64,000 nt of DNA from Mangrovihabitans endophyticus (GCF_014646155.1 NZ_BMMX01000012.1:1-64000); one strand, 5' to 3'; positions 38,842 to 48,725 are shown, numbered from the stretch's first letter. Notes: generated from the letters alone by a model not told the origin. Made by a program: numbers and translations.

Positions 38842-39124
38842 ATGTGACGAACTCGCGAAGCCGTCGAGACCACTTCGTGAGGTTGCTCCGAGACCATACC
38901 CTGAAAGCCCCGAAGCGCGTTCACTGGCTGTGACAGATTACGCTGTCCGAGTCACATCAGGAACAACCAGTCACATCGAGAGCATAGAGACCCGCGATGC
39001 GAAGGAAGACTAGCACGGCATCGTGGGCCGTAATACGAGGGTCAGAAGTGCCGGCGACTCTTCGCTACAGATGCGCAAGCGGCCGCCGGATACCATCATG
39101 TCCTCGGAACCCGAGGAGGAGCCG

Positions 39125-39886
39125 GTGAGCGTGCTGCAGCGCTTTGAGAAGCGGTTGGAAGGCCTGGTCGAAGGGGCCTTCGCGAAGGTGTTCAAGGGTG
39201 TCGTGCACCCTGTGGAGATCCTTAATGCCATGCAGCGGGAGGCCGAGGCGCACAAGGCCATCCTTGCTGGTGGGCGGACCCTTGTCCCGAACCGTTACGT
39301 GATCGATCTCTCTCCGTACGACCACAGCAGGCTGGCGCCGTACGCCGCCGCGCTGGCCCAGGAGCTGGCCCAGTCGCAGGCGGAGTTCATCGGCGAGCAG
39401 GCCTGGACGGTCTACGGCGACGTGATCGTGGAGATTGAGCGCGGTGACGGGCTCGACACCGGCATGTTCCGGGTCACCGCGGAGGTGTACACCGGCGGCG
39501 AGGTCGCCCCGGTGCAACAGCCGGCGTACGACTCGCAGCCGGCCTATTCGCCGTACGACCAGGGCGGCGGCGGTGGCGGCTACCAGCAGCACGGGCACAA
39601 CGGCCGCAACGTCGGGCTGGTCTCCGGTGACGGGCGTACGTACCCGCTCCAGATGGGCTCCACCGTGATCGGCCGCGGTGACCAGGCGAACCTGCGCCTG
39701 CCGGACGTCGGGATCTCCCGGCGGCACGCCCGGCTGGATTACGACGGCAGCCAGGTCGTGCTGACCGATCTGGGCTCGACCAACGGCACGATGGTCAACG
39801 GCCAGCGCGTGTCGGCGGTGGCGCTCAATCCGGGCGACATGATCCAGTTGGGTACCACCACCCTGACCTTCCGAGTGGACGGCTAG
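39125..39886 (+). CDS. fhaA: FHA-domain protein FhaA
   Basis: This 253-residue protein has the N-terminal DUF3662 domain (VLQRFEKRLEGLVEGAFAKVFKG to about residue 115), a Gln/Gly/Tyr-rich linker, and a C-terminal FHA domain (about 170-250) with GRGDQANLRLPDVGISRRHARL and DLGSTNGTMVNG. FHA domains bind phosphothreonine, so FhaA reads the PknA/PknB signal and controls lipid II/MviN steps in mycobacteria. GTG 39125 is preceded by GAGGAGG. It is the first gene of the fhaA-to-pknB operon. Confidence 0.95.
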   Translation: MSVLQRFEKRLEGLVEGAFAKVFKGVVHPVEILNAMQREAEAHKAILAGGRTLVPNRYVIDLSPYDHSRLAPYAAALAQELAQSQAEFIGEQAWTVYGDVIVEIERGDGLDTGMFRVTAEVYTGGEVAPVQQPAYDSQPAYSPYDQGGGGGGYQQHGHNGRNVGLVSGDGRTYPLQMGSTVIGRGDQANLRLPDVGISRRHARLDYDGSQVVLTDLGSTNGTMVNGQRVSAVALNPGDMIQLGTTTLTFRVDG

Positions 39887-39891
39887 TCGCC

Positions 39892-40377
39892 TTGCCCGAG
39901 TTCGTCCTCACCGTCGCCCGGTTCGGCTTCCTCGTCCTATTGTGGATCTTCGTGTTCACGGTGGTCGGGGTGATTCGTCGAGACCTCTTCGCCGGGCTTC
40001 GGCCCAAGAGCATCGTCGCCACCCCCCGCGGCGTGGGTGGAGCGGTGAATCAGGGTCGCCCGGCGGCGAAGGCGAAGCGCGGTAAGGCGGCGCGCCAGCT
40101 CGTGGTGACCGCCGGTCAACTGGCCGGCACGCGGATCACGCTGGGCGAGAATCAGATCACGATCGGCCGTGCGGAGGATTCCACACTGGTCATCACGGAC
40201 GATTACGCCTCGGCCCGGCACGCCCGACTGGTTCCGCGAGATGGCCAGTGGTTCGTCGAGGACCTCGGCTCGACGAACGGCACCTACCTCGATCGCGGTA
40301 AGGTCTCCGGGCCCACTCCCGTCCCCCTTGGCGTGCCGATTCGCATCGGACGCACTTCTCTTGAGTTACGGCCATGA
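39892..40377 (+). CDS. fhaB: FHA-domain membrane protein FhaB (FipA-like)
   Basis: The 161-residue protein has one N-terminal membrane helix (FVLTVARFGFLVLLWIFVFTVVGVI), a basic linker, and a C-terminal FHA domain with IGRAEDSTLVITDDYASARHARL and DLGSTNGTYLDRG. It starts at TTG 39892, five bases after fhaA, and its stop overlaps the phosphatase start (ATGA). In mycobacteria the homologue links PknB signalling to cell division. Confidence 0.94.
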   Translation: MPEFVLTVARFGFLVLLWIFVFTVVGVIRRDLFAGLRPKSIVATPRGVGGAVNQGRPAAKAKRGKAARQLVVTAGQLAGTRITLGENQITIGRAEDSTLVITDDYASARHARLVPRDGQWFVEDLGSTNGTYLDRGKVSGPTPVPLGVPIRIGRTSLELRP

Positions 40378-41834
40378 CTCTGACCCTGCGCTATGCCGCA
40401 CAAAGTGACCGCGGTCTGATCCGAGACGGAAACCAAGATTCCGTCTACGCCGGACCGCGGCTACTCGCTGTGGCCGACGGCATGGGTGGCATGGCTGCCG
40501 GTGACGTAGCCAGCAACATCGTCATCGCGGCCATGGCACCACTGGACGAGGACGTTCCCGGTGACGCCCTCGTCGACGCGCTGCGCCACGCCGTCGGAAC
40601 CGCCAACCAGCAACTCCGCGACACCGTGGACGCCAACCCTCATCTGGAGGGCATGGGCACCACCCTGACCGCCGTGCTGTTCTCCGGCAGCAAGATCGGG
40701 ATGGTGCACATCGGTGACTCTCGGGCCTACATGCTTCGGCAGGGCGAGTTCGCCCAGATCACCAAGGACGACACGTACGTGCAGATGCTGGTCGACGAGG
40801 GCCGGATCAGCCCGGAGGAGGCGAGCAGTCACCCTCAGCGCTCGCTGCTCACCCGCGCGCTGGACGGTCGCGACATCGACCCCGAGTACTCCGTCCGTCA
40901 GGTGCAGCGCGGTGACCGCTACCTGATCTGCAGCGACGGCCTGTCCGGCGTGGTCAGCGCGGACACCATCGGCGACAGCCTGCGGGAGATCACCGATCCG
41001 CAGGAATGCGTCGACCGCTTGGTCAAGCTGGCGCTGCGTGGCGGCGGGCCGGACAACATCACCGTGGTGGTGGCCGACGCCACCGACGCGGACATCGTCG
41101 AGCAGTCCCCGATCGTGGGCGGCGCGGCGGCGCGTGACCGCGGCAACAACACGGTGGCGGACGCCTCCAGTGCGGCGGCGCGGGCGGCCGCGCTGCAGTC
41201 ACCGCCACGGCCGGCCCAACCGGACAGCACCACCTACGGCGGTGAGGACGCGGAGCCGAAACGGCACCCGATCCGCACCAGCCTGCTGGTTCTGGTCCTG
41301 CTTGCGCTGCTGGGCGGCGGTCTCTACACGGGCTGGCGATACACCCAGAGTCAGTACTACGTCGGCGCGACCGAGTCCGGTCAGCTAGCCATCTTCCAGG
41401 GCGTGCCCGGCCAGATCGCCGGCCTCGATCTTTCGACGGTCAGCGAGACCAGCACGGCTCGCCTGGAAGACCTCACCACGGCCGCACAGGACCGCGTCAA
41501 GCAGGGCATTCAGGCGGACAGCCGGACCGATGCGGAGAGTCGGCTCGCGGATCTGACCGACGATGCGCCGGACAACCCCAACCTGAAGCCGCTCTGTCCG
41601 ACGCCGACACCGGTGCTGCCGAGCGACATCGCGTCGCTGCCGTCCTCGGTGCCGTCGGCCTCGGGGCCCACCGTTGCGCCGTCCTCGGGCGGCCCGCAGT
41701 CCTCCGCACCTTCCGTGCCTTCCTCCGCCGCACCGTCGGCGGCACAGCCCACGCCGTCCAGTTCGCCGGACGCTCAGCCTTCCGATGTCGCTCCGCCGGT
41801 GGAAGACCCGGTCGGGTGCCGCCCGGTCGATTGA
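40374..41834 (+). CDS. pstP: PP2C-type Ser/Thr protein phosphatase
   Basis: The 486-residue enzyme reverses PknA/PknB phosphorylation. The PP2C catalytic domain (1-235) has the metal motifs RDGNQDSV (18-25), ADGMGGMAAGD, HIGDSRAYMLR, SDGLSGVVS and GGPDNITVVVAD. A membrane helix lies near residue 300 (SLLVLVLLALLGGGLYTGW). The external part ends in a Pro/Ser-rich tail (about 415-486). It overlaps fhaB by 4 bases and precedes the SEDS gene by 31. Confidence 0.96.
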   Translation: MTLTLRYAAQSDRGLIRDGNQDSVYAGPRLLAVADGMGGMAAGDVASNIVIAAMAPLDEDVPGDALVDALRHAVGTANQQLRDTVDANPHLEGMGTTLTAVLFSGSKIGMVHIGDSRAYMLRQGEFAQITKDDTYVQMLVDEGRISPEEASSHPQRSLLTRALDGRDIDPEYSVRQVQRGDRYLICSDGLSGVVSADTIGDSLREITDPQECVDRLVKLALRGGGPDNITVVVADATDADIVEQSPIVGGAAARDRGNNTVADASSAAARAAALQSPPRPAQPDSTTYGGEDAEPKRHPIRTSLLVLVLLALLGGGLYTGWRYTQSQYYVGATESGQLAIFQGVPGQIAGLDLSTVSETSTARLEDLTTAAQDRVKQGIQADSRTDAESRLADLTDDAPDNPNLKPLCPTPTPVLPSDIASLPSSVPSASGPTVAPSSGGPQSSAPSVPSSAAPSAAQPTPSSSPDAQPSDVAPPVEDPVGCRPVD

Positions 41835-41865
41835 GCAGCCGCTTGCCTCGTTGGGGGACTCCTTC

Positions 41866-43362
41866 GTGACCGCGCCCGCCGCACCGGCTCCGACACCCGC
41901 CTCGACGGGTGAGCAGTCGCGTGTTCCCGGGGCGAAGACGCGTCGCAACGCCGAGCTCGCCCTCCTGCTGTTCGCCATGGTGCTGGTCGCGGTCTACGCC
42001 GCGACGGTGGAGGCGAATCAGTTGGACACCATCACCACCACGTTCTGGGTTCCGGCCGCGATTCTCACCACGCTGTTCCTGGGCCTGCATCTGGTGGTGC
42101 GGTTCCGCGCGCCGTACGCGGATCCGATCTTGATCCCGGCGGTCGCCTTGATCAACGGTTTGGGCGTGGCGTTCCTGCGCCGGTTGGACATCGCGAAGGC
42201 GCTCTCCGCCAAACAGCCCGAGCCGGGAGTCTTCGCCGGCACCGGCGGCCGTCAGCTCGCGTGGACCCTGGCGTCGCTGATCCTGGCCGCGGCGCTGCTG
42301 CTGGTGATCAAGGACCACAAGATCGTTTCCCGGTACGCGTACACGCTGGGCCTGGCCGGCATCATCCTGGTGATGATCCCGGCGATGCTGCCCAGTAGCC
42401 TCTCCGAGGTCAACGGCGCCAAGTTGTGGATCAAGTTCGGATCGTTCTCGATTCAGCCCGGTGAGTTCGCCAAGATCGCACTGGTCTCGTTCTTCGCGTA
42501 CTACCTAGTCCGCAAGCGCGAGGTGCTGTCCATGGCGAGCCGGCGCGTGCTGGGCATCGACTTCCCGCGCGGCCGAGACCTGGGTCCGGTGATCACGGTC
42601 TGGCTGCTCAGCCTGCTGGTGCTGGTCTTCGAGAAGGACCTGGGCACGGCGCTGCTGTACTTCGGCCTGTTCGTGGTGACGCTCTATGTGGCCACCGAGC
42701 GTGCGAGCTGGCTGATCATCGGCCTGGTGATGTTCTTCGGTGGCGTCTACCTCGCCTACCTTCTCGGCTCGTGGGTCGGCGGTCCGTTCGCGAACTTCTA
42801 CGATCGTGCCTCGATCTGGCTCGACCCGTTCGCGCCGCAGTACGTCACCAACGAGGGCTTCCAACTCGTGCAGTCACTGCTCGGCCTCGGCACGGGTGGC
42901 TTGTTCGGCACCGGGCCGGGTGCCGGCTCGCCGGGCTTCGTGCCCGAGGTGCGTACCGACTTCATCTTCGCCGGTATGGGCGAGGAGATCGGCCTGTTCG
43001 GCCTGTCCTCGCTGCTCGTGGTCTACCTGTTGATCGTCGAGCGCGGCCTGCGCGCGGCGATCGCGGTGCGTGACTCGTTCGGCAAACTGGTCGCCGGTGG
43101 CCTGGCGTTCACCCTGGGGTTGCAGATCTTCGTCATTGTGGGAGGTATCACCGGGCTGATTCCGCTGACCGGCCAGACCACGCCGTTCATGTCCGCCGGC
43201 GGATCCTCGTTGATGGCCAACTGGCTGCTCGTCGGGATGCTGTTGCGCATCTCCGACGCGGCTCGCCGGCCGGCCGAGGGCGGTCCCGCCGCGCAGCCTG
43301 CCGGGATCAAACAGCCGCCCGCCCAGCTCCACGGCGCCATGACGGAGGTGATCAGGCCGTGA
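41866..43362 (+). CDS. rodA: RodA/FtsW/SpoVE-family peptidoglycan glycosyltransferase
   Basis: The 498-residue membrane protein has about ten helices and polymerises lipid II in cell elongation. The family signature is near the C-terminal part: FVPEVRTDFIFAGMGEEIGLFGLSSLL and GLIPLTGQTTPFMSAGGSSLMANWLLVG. GTG 41866 follows GGGGGA. Its stop overlaps the pbpA start (GTGA), so SEDS polymerase and PBP2-type crosslinker are made together. Confidence 0.94.
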   Translation: MTAPAAPAPTPASTGEQSRVPGAKTRRNAELALLLFAMVLVAVYAATVEANQLDTITTTFWVPAAILTTLFLGLHLVVRFRAPYADPILIPAVALINGLGVAFLRRLDIAKALSAKQPEPGVFAGTGGRQLAWTLASLILAAALLLVIKDHKIVSRYAYTLGLAGIILVMIPAMLPSSLSEVNGAKLWIKFGSFSIQPGEFAKIALVSFFAYYLVRKREVLSMASRRVLGIDFPRGRDLGPVITVWLLSLLVLVFEKDLGTALLYFGLFVVTLYVATERASWLIIGLVMFFGGVYLAYLLGSWVGGPFANFYDRASIWLDPFAPQYVTNEGFQLVQSLLGLGTGGLFGTGPGAGSPGFVPEVRTDFIFAGMGEEIGLFGLSSLLVVYLLIVERGLRAAIAVRDSFGKLVAGGLAFTLGLQIFVIVGGITGLIPLTGQTTPFMSAGGSSLMANWLLVGMLLRISDAARRPAEGGPAAQPAGIKQPPAQLHGAMTEVIRP

Positions 43363-44861
43363 ACGCACCACTACGCAAGGCCAGCGTGGTCATTCTCGTG
43401 CTGTTCGGCCTGCTGTTCGCGAACCTCAACTGGGTTCAGGGGTACAAGGCAGACGATTACCGCACCAGCGACTACAACGGACGTGTCCAGGTCGCCGAGT
43501 ACGAAGTTCCCCGCGGCGTCATCGAAGCGGACCGTCAGCCGCTGGCCCAGAACAAGGTGACCGACGACACTCTCAAGTACCTGCGGGTCTACCCGGACAA
43601 GAAGCTCTACGCCCCGGTGATCGGCTACAAGCCGGTCAATCTCGGTGCCACGGGCATCGAGCGCAGCGAGAACGAGTTCCTCTCCGGCGCCAGCGACAAG
43701 CTGTTCGCGGACCGCGTCAGCGCCATGTTCACCGGGGACAAGCAGGGCGGCGGCAACGTCGTGCTCTCGCTGAAGACCAAGGCGCAGGAGACGGCGTACC
43801 AGGAATTGACCCACAACGAGCGCGGCGCGGAAAAGGGCTCCGCGGTGGCCATCGATCCGCGTACCGGTGCCGTGCAGGCCCTTGTCTCGATGCCGACCTT
43901 CGACCCGAACCCGCTGGTCAGCCACGACAAGGAGGCGGCCAAGGCGGCGTACGACAAGCTGAACTCGGACAACGACAAGCCGCTACTCAACCGGGCGCTC
44001 TCGGAGACGTACCCGCCGGGGTCCACGTTCAAAGTGATCGTCTCGTCGGCGGCGTTGCGTGCCGGCTATGAGCAGAGCACCGAGATTCCGGCCGGGAACA
44101 GCTACACCGCTCCCGGCTCCGGCGCGCCGATCCACAATGCGGAATCGGAGACATGCCCGGGCGCCGAGGTGACGCTCAAGGAGGCGTTGACCGACAGTTG
44201 CAACACCGGTTTCGCGCAACTGGGCGTCAAGCTCGGCGCGGACAAGGTCAAGCAGGAGGCGCAAGCCTGGGGCTTCGAGCAGGACGACCTCACGGTCGGT
44301 GAACTGGACGACGGCGGACTGTCCGTGGCGGCCAGCCGCACCGGAGAGATCAAGAACCCGGACGGCAGCACCGACCAGGCCGGCCTGGCCCAGTCGTCGA
44401 TCGGTCAGAAGGATGTCCGGATGACCACGATGCAGGGTGCGCTGATGGCGGCGACGGTGGCCAACGGCGGCCAGCAGATGCGGCCCTACCTGGTCCAGCA
44501 GCTACTCAGCGCCGACCGGCGGCCGATCTACAACGCCAGCCCGAAGACGTTGCGCACGCCCATCGACGGCCAGATCGCCAGCGACCTCAAGGACATGATG
44601 GTCAGCGTGGTGGAGAACGGAACCGGCCAGCGTGCCGCGATCGACGGCTTCGAGGTGGGTGGCAAGACCGGAACCGCGCAGAACGCAGTGGATGCCGACC
44701 CGCACGGCTGGTTCATCGGCTTCGCCTTCAACGAACAGGGTGAACCTGTCTCCGCGGCATGCGTCATGCTGGAGAACGTGTCCGGCGGCCACGCCAGTGC
44801 CGAAGCCGCCCGCATCGCCGGGCTCATCATGCGAGCCGCGGCGGGCCGGGGAGGCGACTGA
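43359..44861 (+). CDS. pbpA: Penicillin-binding protein, class B transpeptidase (PbpA)
   Basis: The 500-residue transpeptidase has a membrane anchor (9-28, VVILVLFGLLFANLNWVQG), a pedestal, and a penicillin-binding domain. The SxxK nucleophile motif is S222-T-F-K225, the SxN motif S280-C-N282 and the KTG motif lies in GGKTGTAQ near residue 435. It crosslinks peptidoglycan together with the overlapping RodA. The pknA ATG follows by 1 base. Confidence 0.96.
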   Translation: MNAPLRKASVVILVLFGLLFANLNWVQGYKADDYRTSDYNGRVQVAEYEVPRGVIEADRQPLAQNKVTDDTLKYLRVYPDKKLYAPVIGYKPVNLGATGIERSENEFLSGASDKLFADRVSAMFTGDKQGGGNVVLSLKTKAQETAYQELTHNERGAEKGSAVAIDPRTGAVQALVSMPTFDPNPLVSHDKEAAKAAYDKLNSDNDKPLLNRALSETYPPGSTFKVIVSSAALRAGYEQSTEIPAGNSYTAPGSGAPIHNAESETCPGAEVTLKEALTDSCNTGFAQLGVKLGADKVKQEAQAWGFEQDDLTVGELDDGGLSVAASRTGEIKNPDGSTDQAGLAQSSIGQKDVRMTTMQGALMAATVANGGQQMRPYLVQQLLSADRRPIYNASPKTLRTPIDGQIASDLKDMMVSVVENGTGQRAAIDGFEVGGKTGTAQNAVDADPHGWFIGFAFNEQGEPVSAACVMLENVSGGHASAEAARIAGLIMRAAAGRGGD

Positions 44862-44862
44862 C

Positions 44863-46230
44863 ATGATCAGCCCTGGGGTGAGCCTCGGCGGCCGATATCG
44901 GCTGGACGAGCGCATCGCGGGCGGCGGCATGGGCGACGTGTGGCGTGGCACCGACGAGGTGCTGGGCCGCACGGTCGCGGTCAAGATCTTGCTGCCGGCG
45001 CTGCTGGACGAGCCGGGATTCGCCGAGCGGTTCCGCGGCGAGGCTCGCACCATGGCGACCATCAATCACCCCGGTGTCGTCGACGTCTACGACTACGGCA
45101 GCGACCAGCACTTGGCGTTCCTGGTCATGGAGTACGTCGAGGGCGATGCCCTGTCGCGCACGCTCAGCCGGGTGGGCCGGCTGACCCCGGCACGCACCAT
45201 GGCGCTTGTCGCCCAGGCGGCGGACGCGCTGCAGGCCGCGCACACCAACGGCATTGTGCACCGCGACGTGAAGCCGGGAAATCTGCTGGTCCGGCCGAAT
45301 GGGACGCTCGTGCTCACCGACTTCGGCATCGCCCGCTCCGCCTTGGTCGGCCAGCTCACCGCGGCCGGCTCGGTGCTGGGCACAGCGTCGTACATCTCGC
45401 CCGAACAGGCCTCCGGGGCGGTCGCCACCCCGGCCTCGGACGTGTACGCGCTGGGCGTGGTGGCCTATCAATGCCTCTCCGGCCACCGGCCGTTCGACGG
45501 GGCGACGCCGATCGAGATCGCGATGAAGCACGTCCAAGAGTCGCCGCGCCCGCTGCCCGGGGACATCCCCCCGCCGGTACGCGCCATCGTGGACCGCGCC
45601 ATGGCCAAGGACCCGGCGGCGCGCTGGGCCACCGCGGCGGCCATGGCATCGGTGGCACGCCAGGCCGCAGCCGGCCTCACCACGGCCGTGCAGCAGCCCG
45701 CGGTCAACGGCTCCGCGATGGGCAACCGTCCCGGCTCCGGCAGTCCGGTGCGGAACCACCCGCCGTCCAGCACGCACCATCGCCCTCGCTCGGGCGCGCC
45801 GTCCTCGGGACCGCCCGGACGCCCCGGCTCCGGATACCCGGGCCAGGGTCAGGCGAGACCGCAGTACCCGATGCCGCAGCAGCCGGTGTCCGGCGGCCAG
45901 GCCCGCGGTGCCGCCTCGGTGCCGCCCGCCCAGCAGTACGGCAACCCGCCGGGGATGGGACAGCGGCCGGCGGTTGCCGAGAACTCCGGCGGTCGGCAGG
46001 TGCTCATCGTTTTGGCCGTTGTGCTGGCGCTTCTCGTGCTGCTCTGCGCCGGTGTCATTTCGTTTCTGCTCAAACAGAACCAACTGGGCGCCGTAGGCGT
46101 ATCGTCCGGTGACACCCCGGCCGCCCGAACGGCCGCGCTCGGTACGGGAACCGGGGCGGCAACGTACCGTCTTATCAGGCAGCAGGCGCACAGCCTGGAC
46201 CAAGCGAGCGAAGGACGACAGACGCTATGA
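44863..46230 (+). CDS. pknA: Ser/Thr protein kinase PknA
   Basis: The 455-residue kinase has an N-terminal Hanks-type domain (11-270): GGGMGDVWRG loop, Lys41 in VAVKIL, HRDVKPGNLL, DFGIARS and the APE-like SPEQASG. A Pro/Gly/Gln-rich linker precedes one membrane helix (about 383-405) and a short outside tail without PASTA domains. It regulates cell shape and division in relatives. Its stop overlaps the pknB start (ATGA). Confidence 0.96.
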   Translation: MISPGVSLGGRYRLDERIAGGGMGDVWRGTDEVLGRTVAVKILLPALLDEPGFAERFRGEARTMATINHPGVVDVYDYGSDQHLAFLVMEYVEGDALSRTLSRVGRLTPARTMALVAQAADALQAAHTNGIVHRDVKPGNLLVRPNGTLVLTDFGIARSALVGQLTAAGSVLGTASYISPEQASGAVATPASDVYALGVVAYQCLSGHRPFDGATPIEIAMKHVQESPRPLPGDIPPPVRAIVDRAMAKDPAARWATAAAMASVARQAAAGLTTAVQQPAVNGSAMGNRPGSGSPVRNHPPSSTHHRPRSGAPSSGPPGRPGSGYPGQGQARPQYPMPQQPVSGGQARGAASVPPAQQYGNPPGMGQRPAVAENSGGRQVLIVLAVVLALLVLLCAGVISFLLKQNQLGAVGVSSGDTPAARTAALGTGTGAATYRLIRQQAHSLDQASEGRQTL

Positions 46231-48041
46231 CGGCGCAGGCCCGCTTGCTCGGCGGCCGCTATCAGGTCGGCGAGCTGCTCGGTTACGGCGGCATGGCCGA
46301 GGTGCACCGTGGCCGCGACCTTCGGCTCGGCCGGGACGTGGCGATCAAGATGCTGCGCACCGACCTCGCCCGCGACGCGACGTTTCAGGAACGGTTTCGC
46401 CGCGAGGCGCAGAACGCCGCCGCGCTGAACCATCCGGCCATCGTCGCCGTCTACGACACCGGCGAGGAGGTGTCCTCCACCGGTGAGCGGCTGCCGTTCA
46501 TCGTGATGGAGTACGTCAACGGCCACACGCTGAAAGAGGTCCTCACCGCCGAGCAGCGGCTCCAGCCGCGCCGCGCCCTGGAGATCATCGCGGACATCTG
46601 CGCCGCCTTGGAGTTCAGCCACCGGCACGGCATCATTCACCGTGACATCAAGCCCGGCAACGTGATGCTCACGCAGAACGGCCAGGTCAAGGTGATGGAC
46701 TTCGGCATCGCGCGGGCGCTGGCCAGCGGTGCGACCACCATGACGCAGACCAGCGCGGTCATCGGCACCGCTCAGTACCTCTCCCCGGAGCAGGCGCGCG
46801 GCGAGTCGGTGGATGCCCGCTCCGATGTGTACGCCGCGGGCTGCGTGCTGTTCGAGCTGCTCGTCGGGCACCCGCCGTTCGTCGGGGACAGCCCGGTCAG
46901 CGTCGCCTACCAGCATGTGCGGGAGGACCCGAAGGCGCCGAGCGAGATCAATCGCGAGGTTCCTCCGCCGGTGGACGCGATCGTCCTGAAGGCGTTGGCG
47001 AAGAACCCGCTGAATCGCTATCAGAGCGCGCAGGAGATGCGCGCCGACGCGTTGCGCGCGGTGGCCGGCCGGCAGGTGCTGGCCACGCCGGTGATGACGC
47101 ATGACGAGACGATGGCGATGAACGGGCCGATGCATCAGCAGGCGGGCGCCACCACGATGACGCGCCCGGTGTCCGGCGGCCCGCCGCCACCCCACGAGCC
47201 GGAACGCAAGACGTCCTCGTGGGTGATGGCGGTGCTGGCGGCCGTGGGTGTGCTGGCCGTGGTGACGCTGGGCGTCGGGCTCTTGCTGTCGAAGAAGAAC
47301 GGCGACGACGACCCGCAGACCCCGGCCACCGTGCAGATGCCGAAGGTCACCGGTCTGAGCGAGGACGACGCTCGGTCCGAGCTTGAGAAGAGCAACTTCG
47401 ACAAGATCAGCGTGGGTACGCCGATCGAGACCGACGACTGCGACGACAAGGTGGAGAAGCAGTCCCCGACGGCCGGTACGCAGATCCGCGTCGACCAGCC
47501 GGTGAGCTTCCAGATGTGCACCTCGCCGGAGCTGACCCGGGTGCCGACCGGGCTTGAGGGCTCCACCCGCGACGCGGCCGAGCAGGCCTTGAAGGACGCC
47601 AACCTGGACCCCGAGTTCGACGAGGTGAGCAGCACCGAGCCGGAGGACCGGGTGCTGGACGTGGAGAAGGCCGGCGAGCAGGTGCCCCCGGGCACCAACA
47701 TCACCGTGAAGGTGTCCCGCGGGAACCTGGCCGAGGTGCCCAACGTAGTGGGCAAGAGCGAAGAGGTCGCGACCGCGCTGCTGCAGAACGCCGGTTTCGA
47801 GGTGAACAGCAAGACGGTCGAGCAGGACGGCGGCATCCCCGGGACGGTGTCCAAGCAGGATCCGTCGGCCAAGGAGAAGGTGGAGCGCGGCAAGACCGTC
47901 ACCATCTCGGTGATCACGGCCCCGGAGCCGGAGCCGACCGAGACGGAGTCCAGCAGCCCGAGCGAGCCTCCGGGTCCGGGCGACGGCGGGGGCGGCAATG
48001 GTGGTAACGGCGGCGTCGGGGACATCTTCCCCCGAGGCTGA
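46227..48041 (+). CDS. pknB: Ser/Thr protein kinase PknB with three PASTA domains
   Basis: The 604-residue receptor kinase has the kinase domain (11-275) with GYGGMAEVHRG, Lys41 in VAIKML, HRDIKPGNVML and DFGIARAL. A linker, a membrane helix (about 331-354) and three external PASTA domains (about 368-431, 432-500, 500-565) follow, ending in a Ser/Glu/Pro- and Gly-rich tail. PASTA domains sense muropeptides or lipid II. Many relatives have four; the third here is followed directly by the tail. It is the last gene of the operon and is convergent with trpG/pabA. Confidence 0.96.
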   Translation: MTAQARLLGGRYQVGELLGYGGMAEVHRGRDLRLGRDVAIKMLRTDLARDATFQERFRREAQNAAALNHPAIVAVYDTGEEVSSTGERLPFIVMEYVNGHTLKEVLTAEQRLQPRRALEIIADICAALEFSHRHGIIHRDIKPGNVMLTQNGQVKVMDFGIARALASGATTMTQTSAVIGTAQYLSPEQARGESVDARSDVYAAGCVLFELLVGHPPFVGDSPVSVAYQHVREDPKAPSEINREVPPPVDAIVLKALAKNPLNRYQSAQEMRADALRAVAGRQVLATPVMTHDETMAMNGPMHQQAGATTMTRPVSGGPPPPHEPERKTSSWVMAVLAAVGVLAVVTLGVGLLLSKKNGDDDPQTPATVQMPKVTGLSEDDARSELEKSNFDKISVGTPIETDDCDDKVEKQSPTAGTQIRVDQPVSFQMCTSPELTRVPTGLEGSTRDAAEQALKDANLDPEFDEVSSTEPEDRVLDVEKAGEQVPPGTNITVKVSRGNLAEVPNVVGKSEEVATALLQNAGFEVNSKTVEQDGGIPGTVSKQDPSAKEKVERGKTVTISVITAPEPEPTETESSSPSEPPGPGDGGGGNGGNGGVGDIFPRG

Positions 48042-48070
48042 CCGGTCTGCTTGACGCGTGGGGTTGGTTC

Positions 48071-48721
48071 TCAGGCGGCGGCGAAGGCGGATCGCCGGCG
48101 GGCTTCCACCTCGGCGGCGAGCTGCGGCGCCCGAGCGACCGCGTCGTCGAGACCGCACACCGCCAGCCAGTTCGCCAGCATGGTGTGCCCGCCCTCGGTG
48201 AGCACCGACTCCGGATGGAACTGCACGCCCTCGACGGGGAATTCGCGGTGCCGCATCGCCATCACCACACCGGACTCGGTGCGGCCGGTCACCTCGATCG
48301 CGTCGGGCAACGTTTCCGGCATGACGGCGAGTGAGTGGTAGCGGGTGGCGGTGAACGGGCTGGGCAGGCCGCGCAGCACCCCCGTGCCGTCGTGGTGTAC
48401 CCGCGAGGTCTTGCCGTGCAGCAGCTCCGGGGCGCGTGCCACGGTGGCGCCGAAGGCCGCGCCGATGGCCTGATGCCCGAGGCAGACACCGAAGATCGGG
48501 AGCTTCTCGGCGTACGCGGTGATGACGTCCATCGTGATGCCGGCCCGGTCGGGGCTGCCCGGACCGGGAGAGAGCAGGACACCGGCGGCCCCGAACCGGC
48601 CGACGTCGCCGACCGAGATCTCGTCGTTGCGTCGCACCTCGCACTCGGCACCGAGCTGGCCGAGGTATTGCACCAGGTTGAAGACGAACGAATCGTAGTT
48701 GTCGATCACCAGGATGCGCAC
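48071..48721 (-). CDS. trpG: Anthranilate/aminodeoxychorismate synthase component II (glutamine amidotransferase)
   Basis: The 216-residue class I amidotransferase supplies ammonia from glutamine for anthranilate or 4-amino-4-deoxychorismate. The triad is the Cys in FGVCLGHQAIG (near residue 80), and the His and Glu in VQFHPESVLT (near 173-175). GTG 48721 gives the N-terminus VRILVIDNYDSFVFNLVQYL. It sits next to pknB as in mycobacteria, where it is annotated trpG; a PabA role is equally possible. Confidence 0.92.
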   Translation of the reverse strand: MRILVIDNYDSFVFNLVQYLGQLGAECEVRRNDEISVGDVGRFGAAGVLLSPGPGSPDRAGITMDVITAYAEKLPIFGVCLGHQAIGAAFGATVARAPELLHGKTSRVHHDGTGVLRGLPSPFTATRYHSLAVMPETLPDAIEVTGRTESGVVMAMRHREFPVEGVQFHPESVLTEGGHTMLANWLAVCGLDDAVARAPQLAAEVEARRRSAFAAA

Positions 48722-48725
48722 GTGA

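Noticed and set aside
38268-38924. 218-codon minus-strand frame with repeated GTPRPAVGAPLRSPSAS-like peptides
   Set aside because: It is the direct translation of the tandem DNA repeat and runs through tRNA-Leu, so it is not a protein gene.
38936-38975. CRP-type site (TGTGAC ... GTCACA) before fhaA
   Set aside because: The half-sites are 16 bases apart, too far for the usual N6 spacing of CRP sites.
45849-48644. 931-codon minus-strand frame across pknA and pknB
   Set aside because: Antisense shadow of two kinase genes.
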